Origin: Salinibacter grassmerensis
GTDB lineage: Bacteria > Bacteroidota > Rhodothermia > Rhodothermales > Salinibacteraceae
DNA: 64,000 bases
Reading direction: 5' to 3'
Assembly (NCBI RefSeq): GCF_947077765.1
Contig: NZ_CAMTTF010000001.1
Location: 62,001 to 126,000, forward strand
In this document: one piece after another, positions 33,818 through 42,275 of the stretch
Numbering within the stretch: the first letter of the stretch is position 1
Layout of the letters: every line of letters starts with the position of its first letter
Notes under the pieces: model-generated
Databases searched by the model: none
What the model saw: the letters and a program-made list of their open reading frames with translations, nothing else
Told to the model about the DNA's origin: nothing
Translations under genes and position numbers: made by a program

Positions 33818-36586
33818 TCATTCGCCCTGTGCCTCAACCGCGTCCACGAGGCGGCCGAGGTCCGAGGCGTCGACGTGGACGCGCAAGACCGTGCGATCCG
33901 TCTCTCGGAGGGCCTGGTGGTCGCCCGTGGCCTGGGCCGCGATGAGCTCTTCGAAGGTGTAGTCCGTCTCCGGCACGGGCACCTCCGCGTCCGGCGTGTC
34001 CACGAGCTGCAGAAAGAGCCCGTTTGGCGGGCCGCCCTTGTGCAGCTGGCCGGTGGAGTGGAGAAACCGCGGGCCGTAGCCGAGTGTGGTGGCATGGCCG
34101 GTCGCATCGCGCAGGGCCGTGACGAGGTCGGTCAGGGCCGCCGTTGTGTCATCGGACGGGGCGTGGTAGGCCTGTACGCCGAGGTAGCTCGTCTCGTCGG
34201 CCGCGTCGAGCCAGGCGGCGAGCTCCTGCTCCAGGACGTCGCGATCGTCGACCGTGATGGTGCGTGTCTCGCCGCCGGCGCCGTCCTCGGACTGCATCGC
34301 CTCACGGGCGAGGCGCTTGGCGGCCTCCACGTTCGGCTGGTTGAAGGGATGGATGCCGAGCACCGCCCCGGCCGTGGCGACGCCCATCTCCCAGCGGTAC
34401 ATCTCGCGGGCGAGGTCGTACCGGTCGTCAAGCCGGACGCTGATGACGGGATGGCCGGCCTCGTCGAGCGCGCTGAGGGTCTCGATCGTGTCCCGGTCCT
34501 GCTCCCCGTGGAGGTAGAAGTAGACGAAGACGCGGTCGTCCCCGTACGTGTCCAGGTCGGCCAGCGGCTCGTCGGCGACGGGGACGATGCCGGTGTCGTC
34601 TTTGCCGGTGCTCTCGGCGATAAGCTGCTCCTGCCACGCGGGGAAGCTGTCCAGCGTCGGGGAGGTGACAAAGGTGACCTTGTCGCGGCCAGCCGCGGCC
34701 AGCTCGCCGAGGGCAGCGCCCAGCTCCAGCCCCGAGTTGTTGGGCGCCTCCACGCAGAAGTCGGAGCCGGCCTCCGCGGCCCAGGCTCGGTCGAGGAGTT
34801 GCGTGATGTCGACGCCCATCAGGGCCGCCGGCACGAGGCCGAAGGGGGTGAGGGCCGAGTAGCGGCCGCCCACGTCGGTGGGGGCCCGAAAGACGGCCCG
34901 GAAGTCGCGCTCCTCGCCCATCTCCTCCAGGTTCGAACCCGGATCGGTGGTCGCGACGAAGTGATCGCCGGGCGTGTCGGTGAGGCCCGACACCCGGTCC
35001 CAGAAGTAGCGGAAGAAGGAGAGCGTCTCGGTGGTGGTGCCCGACTTGCTGGCGACGACGAAAAGGGTGCGGTCGAGCGAGAGGTCGTCGGCCAGGGCCG
35101 TCACGGCGTCCGGGTGCGTGCTGTCGAGCACGGTGACGTCCGGGTAGCCATCCGCCGGCTCGAATACCTTGCTGAAGACATCCGGGGCGAGGCTGGAGCC
35201 GCCCATGCCGAGCACCACGACGTCGTCAACGTCCTCCGTCACCGAGTCCGCAAAGGCCGTGATCTCCTCGGCCTGCTCCTGCATCGACTCCGGCAGGTCG
35301 AGCCAGCCGAGGCGGTTGGTGATTTCGGGCGTGTCCTTGTCGGCCCAGAGCGTCGGGTCGCGGCGCCACATACGGCACGCGAAGTCGTCCTCGCGCCAGG
35401 CGTCCAGGCGCTCCGCCACGGCCGTCTCGTGCTCGTGTAGGTGGAGGGAGATCGGGTCGGGCAGGTGGGCGGTAATCTCGTCGCGCTTCTCCTCGAGCAC
35501 CTCCATCAGGTCGTCGAACGGGTTGGCGAACTTCTCCACGCCGCGGGCCTGGAGCGTCTCGGTCACGTCGTCGAGGTCGATGCCCGCGTCCTCAAGCTGC
35601 CGCAGGACGGCCTCGGCCCGGTCGAGGTCGTCGGTGACCGTCTGGCCGTGGACGGTGCCGTGGTCGCGGAACGCGTCGAGCGTATCGGGCGGGATGGTGT
35701 TGACCGTCTGCTCTCCAATGAGCGACTCGACGTAGAGCACGTCCGAGCGGGTCGGGTCCTTCGTGCTGGTCGACGCCCAGAGCGGCCGCTGCACGAAGGC
35801 GCCCTGCTCGCGGAGGTCCGCAAAGTCGTCGCCGTGGAAGATCTCCTCGAAGCGACGATAGGCCAGCTTGGCGTTGGCGATGGCCACGTCGCTGCCGTCG
35901 AAGTCGACCTCGTCGGTCAGCCCACGCTCGTCGAGGCGGGCGTCGACCTCGCGCGCCACGCGGCTCACGAAGAAGGACGCCACCGAGACGATGCCGCTCG
36001 GGTCGTCGGCCTTGCGGAGCCCCCGCAGGTAGGCCTGGGCCACCTTCTCGTAGTGGTCGAGCGAGAACATGAGAGTGACGTTGACATTGATCCCCTCGCT
36101 CAGCAGTTGCTCGATGGCGGGAATGCCCTCTTCGGTGGCGGGCACCTTAATCATGAGGTTGGGCCGGCTCACGGCGCCCCAGAGGCGGCGGGCCTCCTCA
36201 ATGGTCCCTTCGGTATCGTGGGCGAGGTGTGGCGAGACCTCCAAGCTCACGACGCCGTCGTACCCGGTCTCCTCGTAGACGGGCCGGAGGATGTCGGCGG
36301 CGCGGCGGATGTCCTCCACCGCCAGCCGCTCGTAGATGGTGGCCGCGTCCATCGAAGGGTCCTCTGTCAGGAAGGCGGTGATGGCGTCGTCGTACTCGCG
36401 GCTCCCGCCGATGGCTTTCTCGAAAATGGCCGGATTGGAGGTAAGCCCGCGGAGGGCATCCTCCTCGACGAGCCGCTCAAGCTGCCCGCTTTCCATGAGG
36501 CTGCGACGGATGTAGTCGAGCCAGAGCGACTGGCCCTCGTCGCGGATGGCAAGGGTCGGTTTTTCGGCGGTTTCGGCGGTCGACAT
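33818..36586 (-). CDS. Bifunctional transaldolase / glucose-6-phosphate isomerase
   Basis: 922 residues made of two enzymes in one chain. Residues about 1-375 are a transaldolase: GLTSNPAIFEKAI, the Schiff-base lysine in RPNLMIKVPATEEG, and NVNVTLMFSLDHYEKVAQAY. Residues about 380-922 are phosphoglucose isomerase: VVLGMGGSSLAPDVF, VASKSGTTTETLSFFRYFW, and a C-terminal half with the helical region around NQPNVEAAKRLA and a terminal segment STGQLHKGGPPNGLFLQ. Tal-Pgi fusions are known in several bacterial groups, and both active sites appear intact. As first gene of an operon with gnd and zwf it links glycolytic hexose-phosphate interconversion directly to both branches of the pentose phosphate pathway. 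It is transcribed from the spacer at 36.6-37.1 kb. Confidence 0.95.
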   Translation of the reverse strand: MSTAETAEKPTLAIRDEGQSLWLDYIRRSLMESGQLERLVEEDALRGLTSNPAIFEKAIGGSREYDDAITAFLTEDPSMDAATIYERLAVEDIRRAADILRPVYEETGYDGVVSLEVSPHLAHDTEGTIEEARRLWGAVSRPNLMIKVPATEEGIPAIEQLLSEGINVNVTLMFSLDHYEKVAQAYLRGLRKADDPSGIVSVASFFVSRVAREVDARLDERGLTDEVDFDGSDVAIANAKLAYRRFEEIFHGDDFADLREQGAFVQRPLWASTSTKDPTRSDVLYVESLIGEQTVNTIPPDTLDAFRDHGTVHGQTVTDDLDRAEAVLRQLEDAGIDLDDVTETLQARGVEKFANPFDDLMEVLEEKRDEITAHLPDPISLHLHEHETAVAERLDAWREDDFACRMWRRDPTLWADKDTPEITNRLGWLDLPESMQEQAEEITAFADSVTEDVDDVVVLGMGGSSLAPDVFSKVFEPADGYPDVTVLDSTHPDAVTALADDLSLDRTLFVVASKSGTTTETLSFFRYFWDRVSGLTDTPGDHFVATTDPGSNLEEMGEERDFRAVFRAPTDVGGRYSALTPFGLVPAALMGVDITQLLDRAWAAEAGSDFCVEAPNNSGLELGAALGELAAAGRDKVTFVTSPTLDSFPAWQEQLIAESTGKDDTGIVPVADEPLADLDTYGDDRVFVYFYLHGEQDRDTIETLSALDEAGHPVISVRLDDRYDLAREMYRWEMGVATAGAVLGIHPFNQPNVEAAKRLAREAMQSEDGAGGETRTITVDDRDVLEQELAAWLDAADETSYLGVQAYHAPSDDTTAALTDLVTALRDATGHATTLGYGPRFLHSTGQLHKGGPPNGLFLQLVDTPDAEVPVPETDYTFEELIAAQATGDHQALRETDRTVLRVHVDASDLGRLVDAVEAQGE

Positions 36587-37102
36587 GGTCCGAAATTGTC
36601 TTGTTCGTGCGGGAACGGGAGGGCGAAACGTGCGGATGTGTTCGGAAGAGAGGGCTTCTCACGCCGGATGCGCGCCGCCGATGGGCCCGGAACCTGCCAT
36701 CGGCTCTCCTGCCCCGAGCTGGGCACTACGACGTACCGGCTGACGGAAACAACGACCGCATCACGGGCGAGAAACTCCTCCGAATGGAGTTCGAGCAGAA
36801 TCTAAAAAACGTTACGTCCGAGGCGCGGACGGGGTCCTCCGCTCCGTCCCCTCGCGTCAATGTCTGGTCGGCGACGGTCGTCGCATCTAGTCGCTTCAAG
36901 AGCAAGACTTTTGTCTCGGGACGAGGGACAACGTTACATCGCCTCCCGCACTGTATAGATGCCTCCCGGCTCGCCGAGACAATCCACCCTTCGACTGCTT
37001 GGATTTACATGTCGTCCGTGCTCGCTGAAGCAACGGAACCGGTGCGGTGGAGATCGTTGTGATCGTGAAACAACTTGCACGTACGATGAACTTGCACGCA
37101 CG
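36587..37102. other. Divergent promoter region of the pentose phosphate operon
   Basis: About 515 bases between divergent genes with no supported coding sequence. It must hold the tal-pgi operon promoter on one side and that of the small membrane protein on the other. The right end carries a 17-base tandem duplication. Confidence 0.5.
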
Positions 37103-37105
37103 ATG
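37072..37105. repeat. 17-base tandem duplication spanning a start codon
   Basis: Units 37072-37088 and 37089-37105 are AACTTGCACGTACGATG and AACTTGCACGCACGATG, differing at one base. Each ends in ATG, so the start codon of the downstream gene exists in two copies, 17 bases apart and therefore in different frames. Only the second opens the long frame. Confidence 0.9.
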
Positions 37106-37744
37106 AGCCAGCTTGAGTACCTCATCGCCTTCGTCTCCATCATCGTCGGGCTCGGGCTCACAGATCTTGCCCGGAGCCTCCGCGAACTGGTGCGTCCGGG
37201 CCGCCCGGTGCTACCCCTTGCGTGGGCGGCCATCGTGTTTCTGCTCGTCCTACAGGTGTGGTGGCAGGCGTTTCGGTTTCTTCGGGACGAGGTCCTTGCC
37301 CACGTTGCCGCTTTCGCCCCCGTGCTTCTGGGGTTTCTCCTTCTTTACCTGCTCTGCGCCTTCGCCCTGCCCGATCCGGAGCGGGCAACGTGGCGGGTGG
37401 TGACGAGCCCCGAGGAGGAGAGTGAGGCCGGCGGGGGAGACGGAGACGTACTAGACCTGAAGGCGTTCTATTTTTCGGGAGCCCACCGCCGGTGGTTCTT
37501 CGGAACGTTCATCGGACTGCTGGGGGCCAGTCAGCTGTTCAACGTGGCGAAATGGGGGACGCAGAGGGAGGTGGCAATCACGACCGCGCGCCTTGTGCAG
37601 AATGCTGGGGTCAACGTTGGGATTATCGCGGTCCTGACCGGCCTGATTGTGACCGACCGACGATGGGTGCATGGAGCCACCACGCTCTTGGTGACGGGAG
37701 TTTTGGTATACACGCTCCTCGTCGGCATCCCGGCGATTGGGTGA
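37103..37744 (+). CDS. Integral membrane protein of unknown function
   Basis: 213 residues with about six predicted TM helices: LEYLIAFVSIIVGLGLTDLA, then PLAWAAIVFLLVLQVWW, then LLGFLLLYLLCAFALP. A soluble acidic loop (about 110-140, EEESEAGGGDGDV) follows, and then three more helices. The opening SQLEYLIAFVSIIVGLGLTDL is a pattern shared by small uncharacterised membrane proteins in several bacterial phyla. No catalytic motif is visible. The start at 37103 is the second copy of a duplicated start region and is the only one in frame with the first helix. Confidence 0.65.
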   Translation: MSQLEYLIAFVSIIVGLGLTDLARSLRELVRPGRPVLPLAWAAIVFLLVLQVWWQAFRFLRDEVLAHVAAFAPVLLGFLLLYLLCAFALPDPERATWRVVTSPEEESEAGGGDGDVLDLKAFYFSGAHRRWFFGTFIGLLGASQLFNVAKWGTQREVAITTARLVQNAGVNVGIIAVLTGLIVTDRRWVHGATTLLVTGVLVYTLLVGIPAIG

Positions 37745-37878
37745 TGGTCCTGCACCTGGCCACCCGCCCTTCATCCAGACACAGCGAGAGCGATTCCCCA
37801 AAGGCCCTGTGAGAGCCCATAGGAAACCACGTGAAGTTCGGCGCATGGAGGAACGCCACCCCGATAAATAGATTTTCG

Positions 37879-37894
37879 GAATGAACGTTCATTC
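37879..37894. promoter_or_regulatory. Probable TetR-family operator upstream of the barrel gene
   Basis: GAATGAACGTTCATTC, a perfect 16-base palindrome of the type bound by many TetR/AcrR dimers. A near copy, GGAATGAATGTTCATTCC, lies over the start of the tetR gene 1.1 kb downstream. That suggests one repressor for both promoters. Confidence 0.7.
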
Positions 37895-37958
37895 AGAAGT
37901 ACCGAGCAGGACGGAAGTGTTCAACATGAAGGTGTCGCCCTTTCCAGGGCCGGCGTCT

Positions 37959-37980
37959 GCCCCGTGGCGCTAGACGGGGC
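37959..37980 (+). other. Short GC hairpin in the leader of the barrel gene
   Basis: Perfect inverted arms GCCCCGT and ACGGGGC around an 8-base loop, with no T-run after it. It could be a leader structure rather than a terminator. Weak evidence only. Confidence 0.35.
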
Positions 37981-38127
37981 CACCAACCGACTGTTCTCAC
38001 GCCGGCGCTTAACACCGGTGCACAAACAAAGAAAACACAGGTAGCGCTGCGACCGACGGCACCACCCTATCCGTCGCAGCACCCCTGTGTCACACGATCT
38101 ACAGCACAACCATCATCTGTGTAGACC

Positions 38128-38760
38128 ATGCAAACCGTAACATCGAAACTCACAGCCTCGATCGCAACCCTCGCCCTTCTGCTGGGCCTTGCCCTGCCGA
38201 TGACCAGCCAGGCCCAGTCGCCCGTTGATATCGGGGTCCGGGGCGGCGTCACGCAGGCAACCTTCTACGGCGATGACGTAAGCTCCAATGACTTCCGGCC
38301 GGGCTTCACGGGCGGCGTCTTCGTGAACTACCAGGTCAACGAGGCCTTCGCCGTGCAGCCGGAGGTGCTTTACTCCCGGCGCGGGGCGAAGAACCACTTC
38401 AACAAGGCCGGCTCGGAGGACATCCGCGTCAGCCAGGACGTGATCGAGATACCGGTGCTGCTGAAGCTCAGCGCCCCGACGGCGCCGGTCACCCCGCGCA
38501 TATATGCAGGCCCGGCCCTCGGCTTCATCACCAACAGTGAGGTTGACGGCGCCGATGCTGACGACAGCTTTACTGACGTGGACTTCAGCGGCGTCGTGGG
38601 CGGAGAGATCGCCTACGCGCTGAACAAGGGCCCGCTCAGCGAGATTGCGGTCGACGGGCGGTACAACCTGGGGCTCGCCAACCTGGGAGACGCCGATAAC
38701 TTCGAGGACGTCTCGACGAGCGCGTTCACCGGCACGCTGAGCCTCCGCTTCAACCTCTAA
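38128..38760 (+). CDS. Outer-membrane beta-barrel protein (PorT/OmpA-barrel like)
   Basis: 210 residues. A classical signal peptide ends near TSQAQS. The mature part starts VDIGVRGGVTQATFYGDD and continues with alternating strands such as FTGGVFVNYQVNEAFAVQPEVLYSRRGA and VIEIPVLLKLS. It ends with an aromatic-last strand, GTLSLRFNL. This is the standard plan of small Bacteroidota outer-membrane barrels (PF13568-like). It contains highly acidic loops (DGADADDSFTDVD), in keeping with a halophile. The gene is followed by a clear intrinsic terminator and preceded by a palindrome shared with the tetR start, so repression by the TetR protein is plausible. Confidence 0.85.
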   Translation: MQTVTSKLTASIATLALLLGLALPMTSQAQSPVDIGVRGGVTQATFYGDDVSSNDFRPGFTGGVFVNYQVNEAFAVQPEVLYSRRGAKNHFNKAGSEDIRVSQDVIEIPVLLKLSAPTAPVTPRIYAGPALGFITNSEVDGADADDSFTDVDFSGVVGGEIAYALNKGPLSEIAVDGRYNLGLANLGDADNFEDVSTSAFTGTLSLRFNL

Positions 38761-38785
38761 ATATCGCATCCTGAGTAGACACCGA

Positions 38786-38820
38786 AGGGCCGTCCCTTTG
38801 AGGGGGCGGCCCTTTTTATT
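38786..38820 (+). terminator. Rho-independent terminator after the barrel gene
   Basis: Arms AGGGCCGTCCC and GGGGGCGGCCCT fold around a short TTTGA loop and are followed directly by a T-rich tract (TTTTTATTTT), 26 bases after the stop codon. Confidence 0.88.
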
Positions 38821-38965
38821 TTGTGCACAGAGTGTACGCTGGACAAAGAGTTCCGGGCGCGCATCGGGCCCAAGGGGCCGCATGCCACGCTGCACGCCGA
38901 TGAGAGATGGAGGTGAGGTAAAGGAGGGGCGAGCCCTATATGAATCGGATCAGATATCGAAACGC

Positions 38966-39619
38966 ATGAATGTGGTCCATGTTACCGGAATGAATGTTCA
39001 TTCCAATCCATCGATCGAGCCAATCGAAGACACACAGGGCAAACGCGGCGACATTCTCAAGGCGGGCCTTTGCCTGTTCGACGAGCAGGGGTTCCACGGG
39101 ACGTCCATGTCGGAAATTGCCGAGGCGGCGGGGGTCGGGGCCGGAACCATCTACCGGTACTTCGACGGCAAAGACGACCTCGTCGACCAGTTGTACGCGG
39201 AGGCACGCGCCGCGGCCCACCAGTCGATCATGGATATGGGCTTCGATGAGGACGCCTCGGTGCGAGATCGCCTCCGGATGACTTGGCGGGCTGTCATTCG
39301 AAACTACATGGACTGCCCCCGCCTCTACCGGTTCATCCTGCAGTACGAATCGTCGGCGTACCTCCGGCGGGCCGAGCGCGCTCAGCCCGAGGATCTGAAG
39401 TCCCCGTTCCAGGCAATCCATCGGGACGGGGTGGAGCAAGGGCTCTTTCCCGATTTGCCCCAGTCGGTGTACGGGTCGTTCTTCATCGGGACGGTTACCC
39501 ACCTGGTGCAGGAGCATCTCAACGATGGTCCGGAACTGGATGAGGAGCTGATCGACCAGTCCTTCGAGATGCTCTGGGCCGCCTACACAAAGGCGTCGGT
39601 GGATCCCGAAATCGATTAG
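38966..39619 (+). CDS. TetR-family transcriptional repressor of the efflux operon
   Basis: 217 residues. The N-terminal TetR DNA-binding domain starts at about residue 25 (KRGDILKAGLCLFDEQGFHGT) with HTH AEAAGVGAGTIYRYFDGKDDLV, which is typical. The ligand domain is all-helical and diverse; its effector cannot be predicted. It sits 129 bases before the TolC-like gene of a tripartite RND pump on the same strand, the usual arrangement of a local efflux repressor. ATG 38966 is used; ATG 38990 is also possible. An operator-like palindrome overlaps the 38990 codon, so autoregulation is likely by binding across its own start region. Confidence 0.88.
   Translation: MNVVHVTGMNVHSNPSIEPIEDTQGKRGDILKAGLCLFDEQGFHGTSMSEIAEAAGVGAGTIYRYFDGKDDLVDQLYAEARAAAHQSIMDMGFDEDASVRDRLRMTWRAVIRNYMDCPRLYRFILQYESSAYLRRAERAQPEDLKSPFQAIHRDGVEQGLFPDLPQSVYGSFFIGTVTHLVQEHLNDGPELDEELIDQSFEMLWAAYTKASVDPEID
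38987..39004. promoter_or_regulatory. Probable TetR operator at the tetR start
   Basis: GGAATGAATGTTCATTCC, an inverted repeat with 8-base arms and a 2-base centre, matching the palindrome at 37879-37894 in both half sites. It covers the ATG at 38990. Confidence 0.68.
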
Positions 39620-39748
39620 GCGGTCCCCCCTCGCGTGTGAGCACGCTCCGAAATGTGGTGTGGTATTTGGCGTAATATGTGCCTGCTTTGGCATGGCATC
39701 CCAAATCGGATGCCGACTTCCGTCATCGCTAATGTCTCTTGTTTCTAC

Positions 39749-42226
39749 ATGGATTCCTCGACTTTCGCGGCCCGCTTGCGCATCAACCGTTGGTTTGCTG
39801 GCGCGGCCCATCTGTCCTGGACTGGGGGGCTCGCAGTGGTCCTTTTGGGGAGCATCCTCGGAATGCTGTCTCGCCCGCTCCAGCACGCGGCGGCACAGCC
39901 TGCCCCCGGCGGGGAGGTAGACGTTGGGATCGTGCTCAGCGACTCGTCCCAGGCGCACCGCCGGGCCGCGGATGCCGTTCGGCGGGAACTGCGGTCGCTC
40001 ATGCGCCCGGAGCGCCGAGTGCAGTTTCCGGAGACGTACCGACGAGTCTTGGGCACGAGGGACGACGCGGACCTCAAGCGCCTGATGGGCGGTGAGGCAG
40101 GCCCCTCGGTCGTCGTCGCCGTGGGGCTATCGGCCTCGCATCGGCTCGCTACAAGTGCCGAGCGGGACGTGCCGGTGGTGGCCGCCCACGCCCTAGACCC
40201 GGACCTTCAGGGATTCCCGAAGTCGGAGGACGCCAGCGGCGCGAAGAATCTAGCGTATGTGGCCGAGCCGGGGCTTTTGCGCGAGAACATGGACCTGCTC
40301 CGGTCGCTGACGTCGACCTCGGCCCCCGCGCTCCTAGTGCCGGCCCGCATGCTGGAGGGGACGCCTGCGCTCGCCGACCGGATGCGCCGCCGGCTCCGCC
40401 AGCGAGACTCGTCGGACACCGACTGGCGGGTGGTGCCGGTGCAGGCTACGGCCGAGGCCACACTGGAGGCCCTGCCCGCCGGCACGGACGCGGCCTACCT
40501 GGCGACGCCACTGCCGCTTTCCCCGGTGGAACGGGACCGTTTAATCTCGGGCCTGCGTGCGCGTCAGATTCTGGCGGCCGTCCACCGAGGGCGTGAACTC
40601 GTAGATCGGGGGGCGCTGGCGACGGCGTCCGCACCCTCCGTCGATCCCATTCCCCGACGTGTGGCCCTCCACGCCGCGGATCTCCTCCGGGGCGCCGCCG
40701 CCGAGTCGCTCGCGGTGGAGCTTCCGTCGCCGCGAACGCCCTACGTCAACGAGGCAACGGCCCGCCGACTCGGCCTCTCCGTGCCCGATGCCCTGCGTCT
40801 GCGGGTGACCCTGGCCGACACGCCCGCCCCGGCACCCACGGACTCGATCACCTACGGACAGGCGGTGCGCCGGGGCGTCGGTGCCAACTACGGGTTGAAC
40901 GCTCGGCGGTCGGGGCTGGAGGCTGCGCGCGAGGACGTGCGGATCGAGCGGGGCGACCTGCTTCCGCAGGTGCAGGTTGAGGCGCGAGCGCGCCAGGTGG
41001 ATTCCGACCAGGCCGCCGCCAGCTTCGGGGCCCAGCCCGAGCGGGCCCTGAGTGGGTCGGTATCGTTCTCGCAGACCTTGTTTTCCCCTCGAGAGCTGGG
41101 CGACCTGGAGATCGCGAAGCGCCAGCGGGCGGCCGACGCGTCCGAGGTAGAAGGCTCCAAGCAAGACATTGCACTCCAGGTGTCGGGGGCTTACGTCTCG
41201 GTCCTGCAGGCACGGGCCCTGGCCCAGGTCCGTCGACGCGACCTCGTCCTCAGCCGCGAAAACCTGTCGCTTGCCCGGGCACGCCAGGAATCCGGGCAGG
41301 TAGGCCGGCAGCAGGTGCTGCGCTTCAAAACGCAGGTGGCCCAGGCGCGGCGCACGGTCCTCGACGCCGAGTCGCGGGTCGAGGTGGCCCGCGCCCGCCT
41401 CGCGCAGGTGCTGGCCCGGTCGCCCGACGAGCTCGTGGGGGTGGCCGGGCTGTCGCCCTCCGACTCCATCCTGACGCTTCCAGAGCCGGTCTTCGCGGAG
41501 TACGGCCACACCTCGGCCTCCCGCCAGCGCCTCACCGACTTTCTGCTGGAGGAGGGGCTGTCGAACGCGCCTGAACTGCAGGCGCTCGACGAACAGATTG
41601 CGGCGGCCCAGCGGGGGGTAGAGGTGGGGCAGCAGTCGTACTGGGCGCCCACCGTGGCCCTGGAGGGGCAGCTCAACAGCCGCGTGCTGGAGGGCGGCGC
41701 GGGCACCGAGTCGCTGTCCCTGCCGGGCGGGCCGACGGGCGGGGCCGCTCTTCCGCAGGCGCCGAATACCACCTGGAACGTGGGCCTCTCTCTCAGCCTG
41801 CCGCTCTTCACAGGCCTCAAGCGCGACGGCCAGATTGAGCGGGCGCGTGCCCAGCTCAGCCAGCTCAAGGCCCAGCGCCGCGAGGTGCGCTCCGGCCTTG
41901 AGGAACGCATCCGGTCGCGCACCGAGCAGGCTACGTCCGGCTACCTCAGCCTCCGGGAGGCGGAGGCGGGCCGGCGCACGGCCCAGGAGACGATCGACCT
42001 CGTTCAGGACTCCTACACCGCCGGGGCGGCGGACGTACTCGACCTTCTCGACGCCCAGGAGGCGGTCCTCAATGCTCGCCTGGCCGAGGTGGACGCCCGC
42101 TACTCCTTCCTGCGTCGCCTCCTGCAAACCGAGCGGGCCATCTCGCGCACCGGGCCGCTACAGACTGCCGACGAGCGGGCGGCCGTCCGCGAGCGCCTCC
42201 GTGCCTTCATGGACGAAGGGCGGTAG
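39749..42226 (+). CDS. Substrate-binding-like domain fused to a TolC-family outer-membrane channel
   Basis: 825 residues. After a signal peptide (cleavage near HAAAQP), residues about 35-340 resemble ABC-type substrate-binding proteins of the PF04392 kind. They contain VDVGIVLSDSSQAHRRAADAV and SVVVAVGLSASHRLA, the domain-swap strand VPVVAAHALDPD, and the tail ARRLGLSVPDALRLRVTL that ends that family. Residues about 380-820 are a TolC/OEP protein with two homologous repeats of long helices and strands, including AGAADVLDLLDAQEAVLNARL. The gene leads an operon with a membrane fusion protein and an RND pump, so it is the outer-membrane exit. The N-terminal domain would sit on the periplasmic side. 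ATG 39749 gives the best signal peptide; an upstream start would add 32 residues. Confidence 0.85.
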   Translation: MDSSTFAARLRINRWFAGAAHLSWTGGLAVVLLGSILGMLSRPLQHAAAQPAPGGEVDVGIVLSDSSQAHRRAADAVRRELRSLMRPERRVQFPETYRRVLGTRDDADLKRLMGGEAGPSVVVAVGLSASHRLATSAERDVPVVAAHALDPDLQGFPKSEDASGAKNLAYVAEPGLLRENMDLLRSLTSTSAPALLVPARMLEGTPALADRMRRRLRQRDSSDTDWRVVPVQATAEATLEALPAGTDAAYLATPLPLSPVERDRLISGLRARQILAAVHRGRELVDRGALATASAPSVDPIPRRVALHAADLLRGAAAESLAVELPSPRTPYVNEATARRLGLSVPDALRLRVTLADTPAPAPTDSITYGQAVRRGVGANYGLNARRSGLEAAREDVRIERGDLLPQVQVEARARQVDSDQAAASFGAQPERALSGSVSFSQTLFSPRELGDLEIAKRQRAADASEVEGSKQDIALQVSGAYVSVLQARALAQVRRRDLVLSRENLSLARARQESGQVGRQQVLRFKTQVAQARRTVLDAESRVEVARARLAQVLARSPDELVGVAGLSPSDSILTLPEPVFAEYGHTSASRQRLTDFLLEEGLSNAPELQALDEQIAAAQRGVEVGQQSYWAPTVALEGQLNSRVLEGGAGTESLSLPGGPTGGAALPQAPNTTWNVGLSLSLPLFTGLKRDGQIERARAQLSQLKAQRREVRSGLEERIRSRTEQATSGYLSLREAEAGRRTAQETIDLVQDSYTAGAADVLDLLDAQEAVLNARLAEVDARYSFLRRLLQTERAISRTGPLQTADERAAVRERLRAFMDEGR

Positions 42227-42275
42227 AGCACCCGCCCGCTTCCACTGTTTTCTTCACCGACGCCACTCTCCGTCG

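Larger units (their letters stand above)
37745..38127. promoter_or_regulatory. 5' region of the outer-membrane barrel gene
   Basis: About 380 bases without a gene, AT-richer around 37850-37900. It contains a perfect 16-base palindrome (37879-37894) and a 7-bp GC hairpin (37959-37980). Together they suggest a long regulated leader or promoter for the gene at 38128. Confidence 0.55.

Noticed and set aside
32726-35440. Long plus-strand frame opposite gnd and tal-pgi
   Set aside because: It spans two real genes antisense, with composition typical of an antisense shadow.
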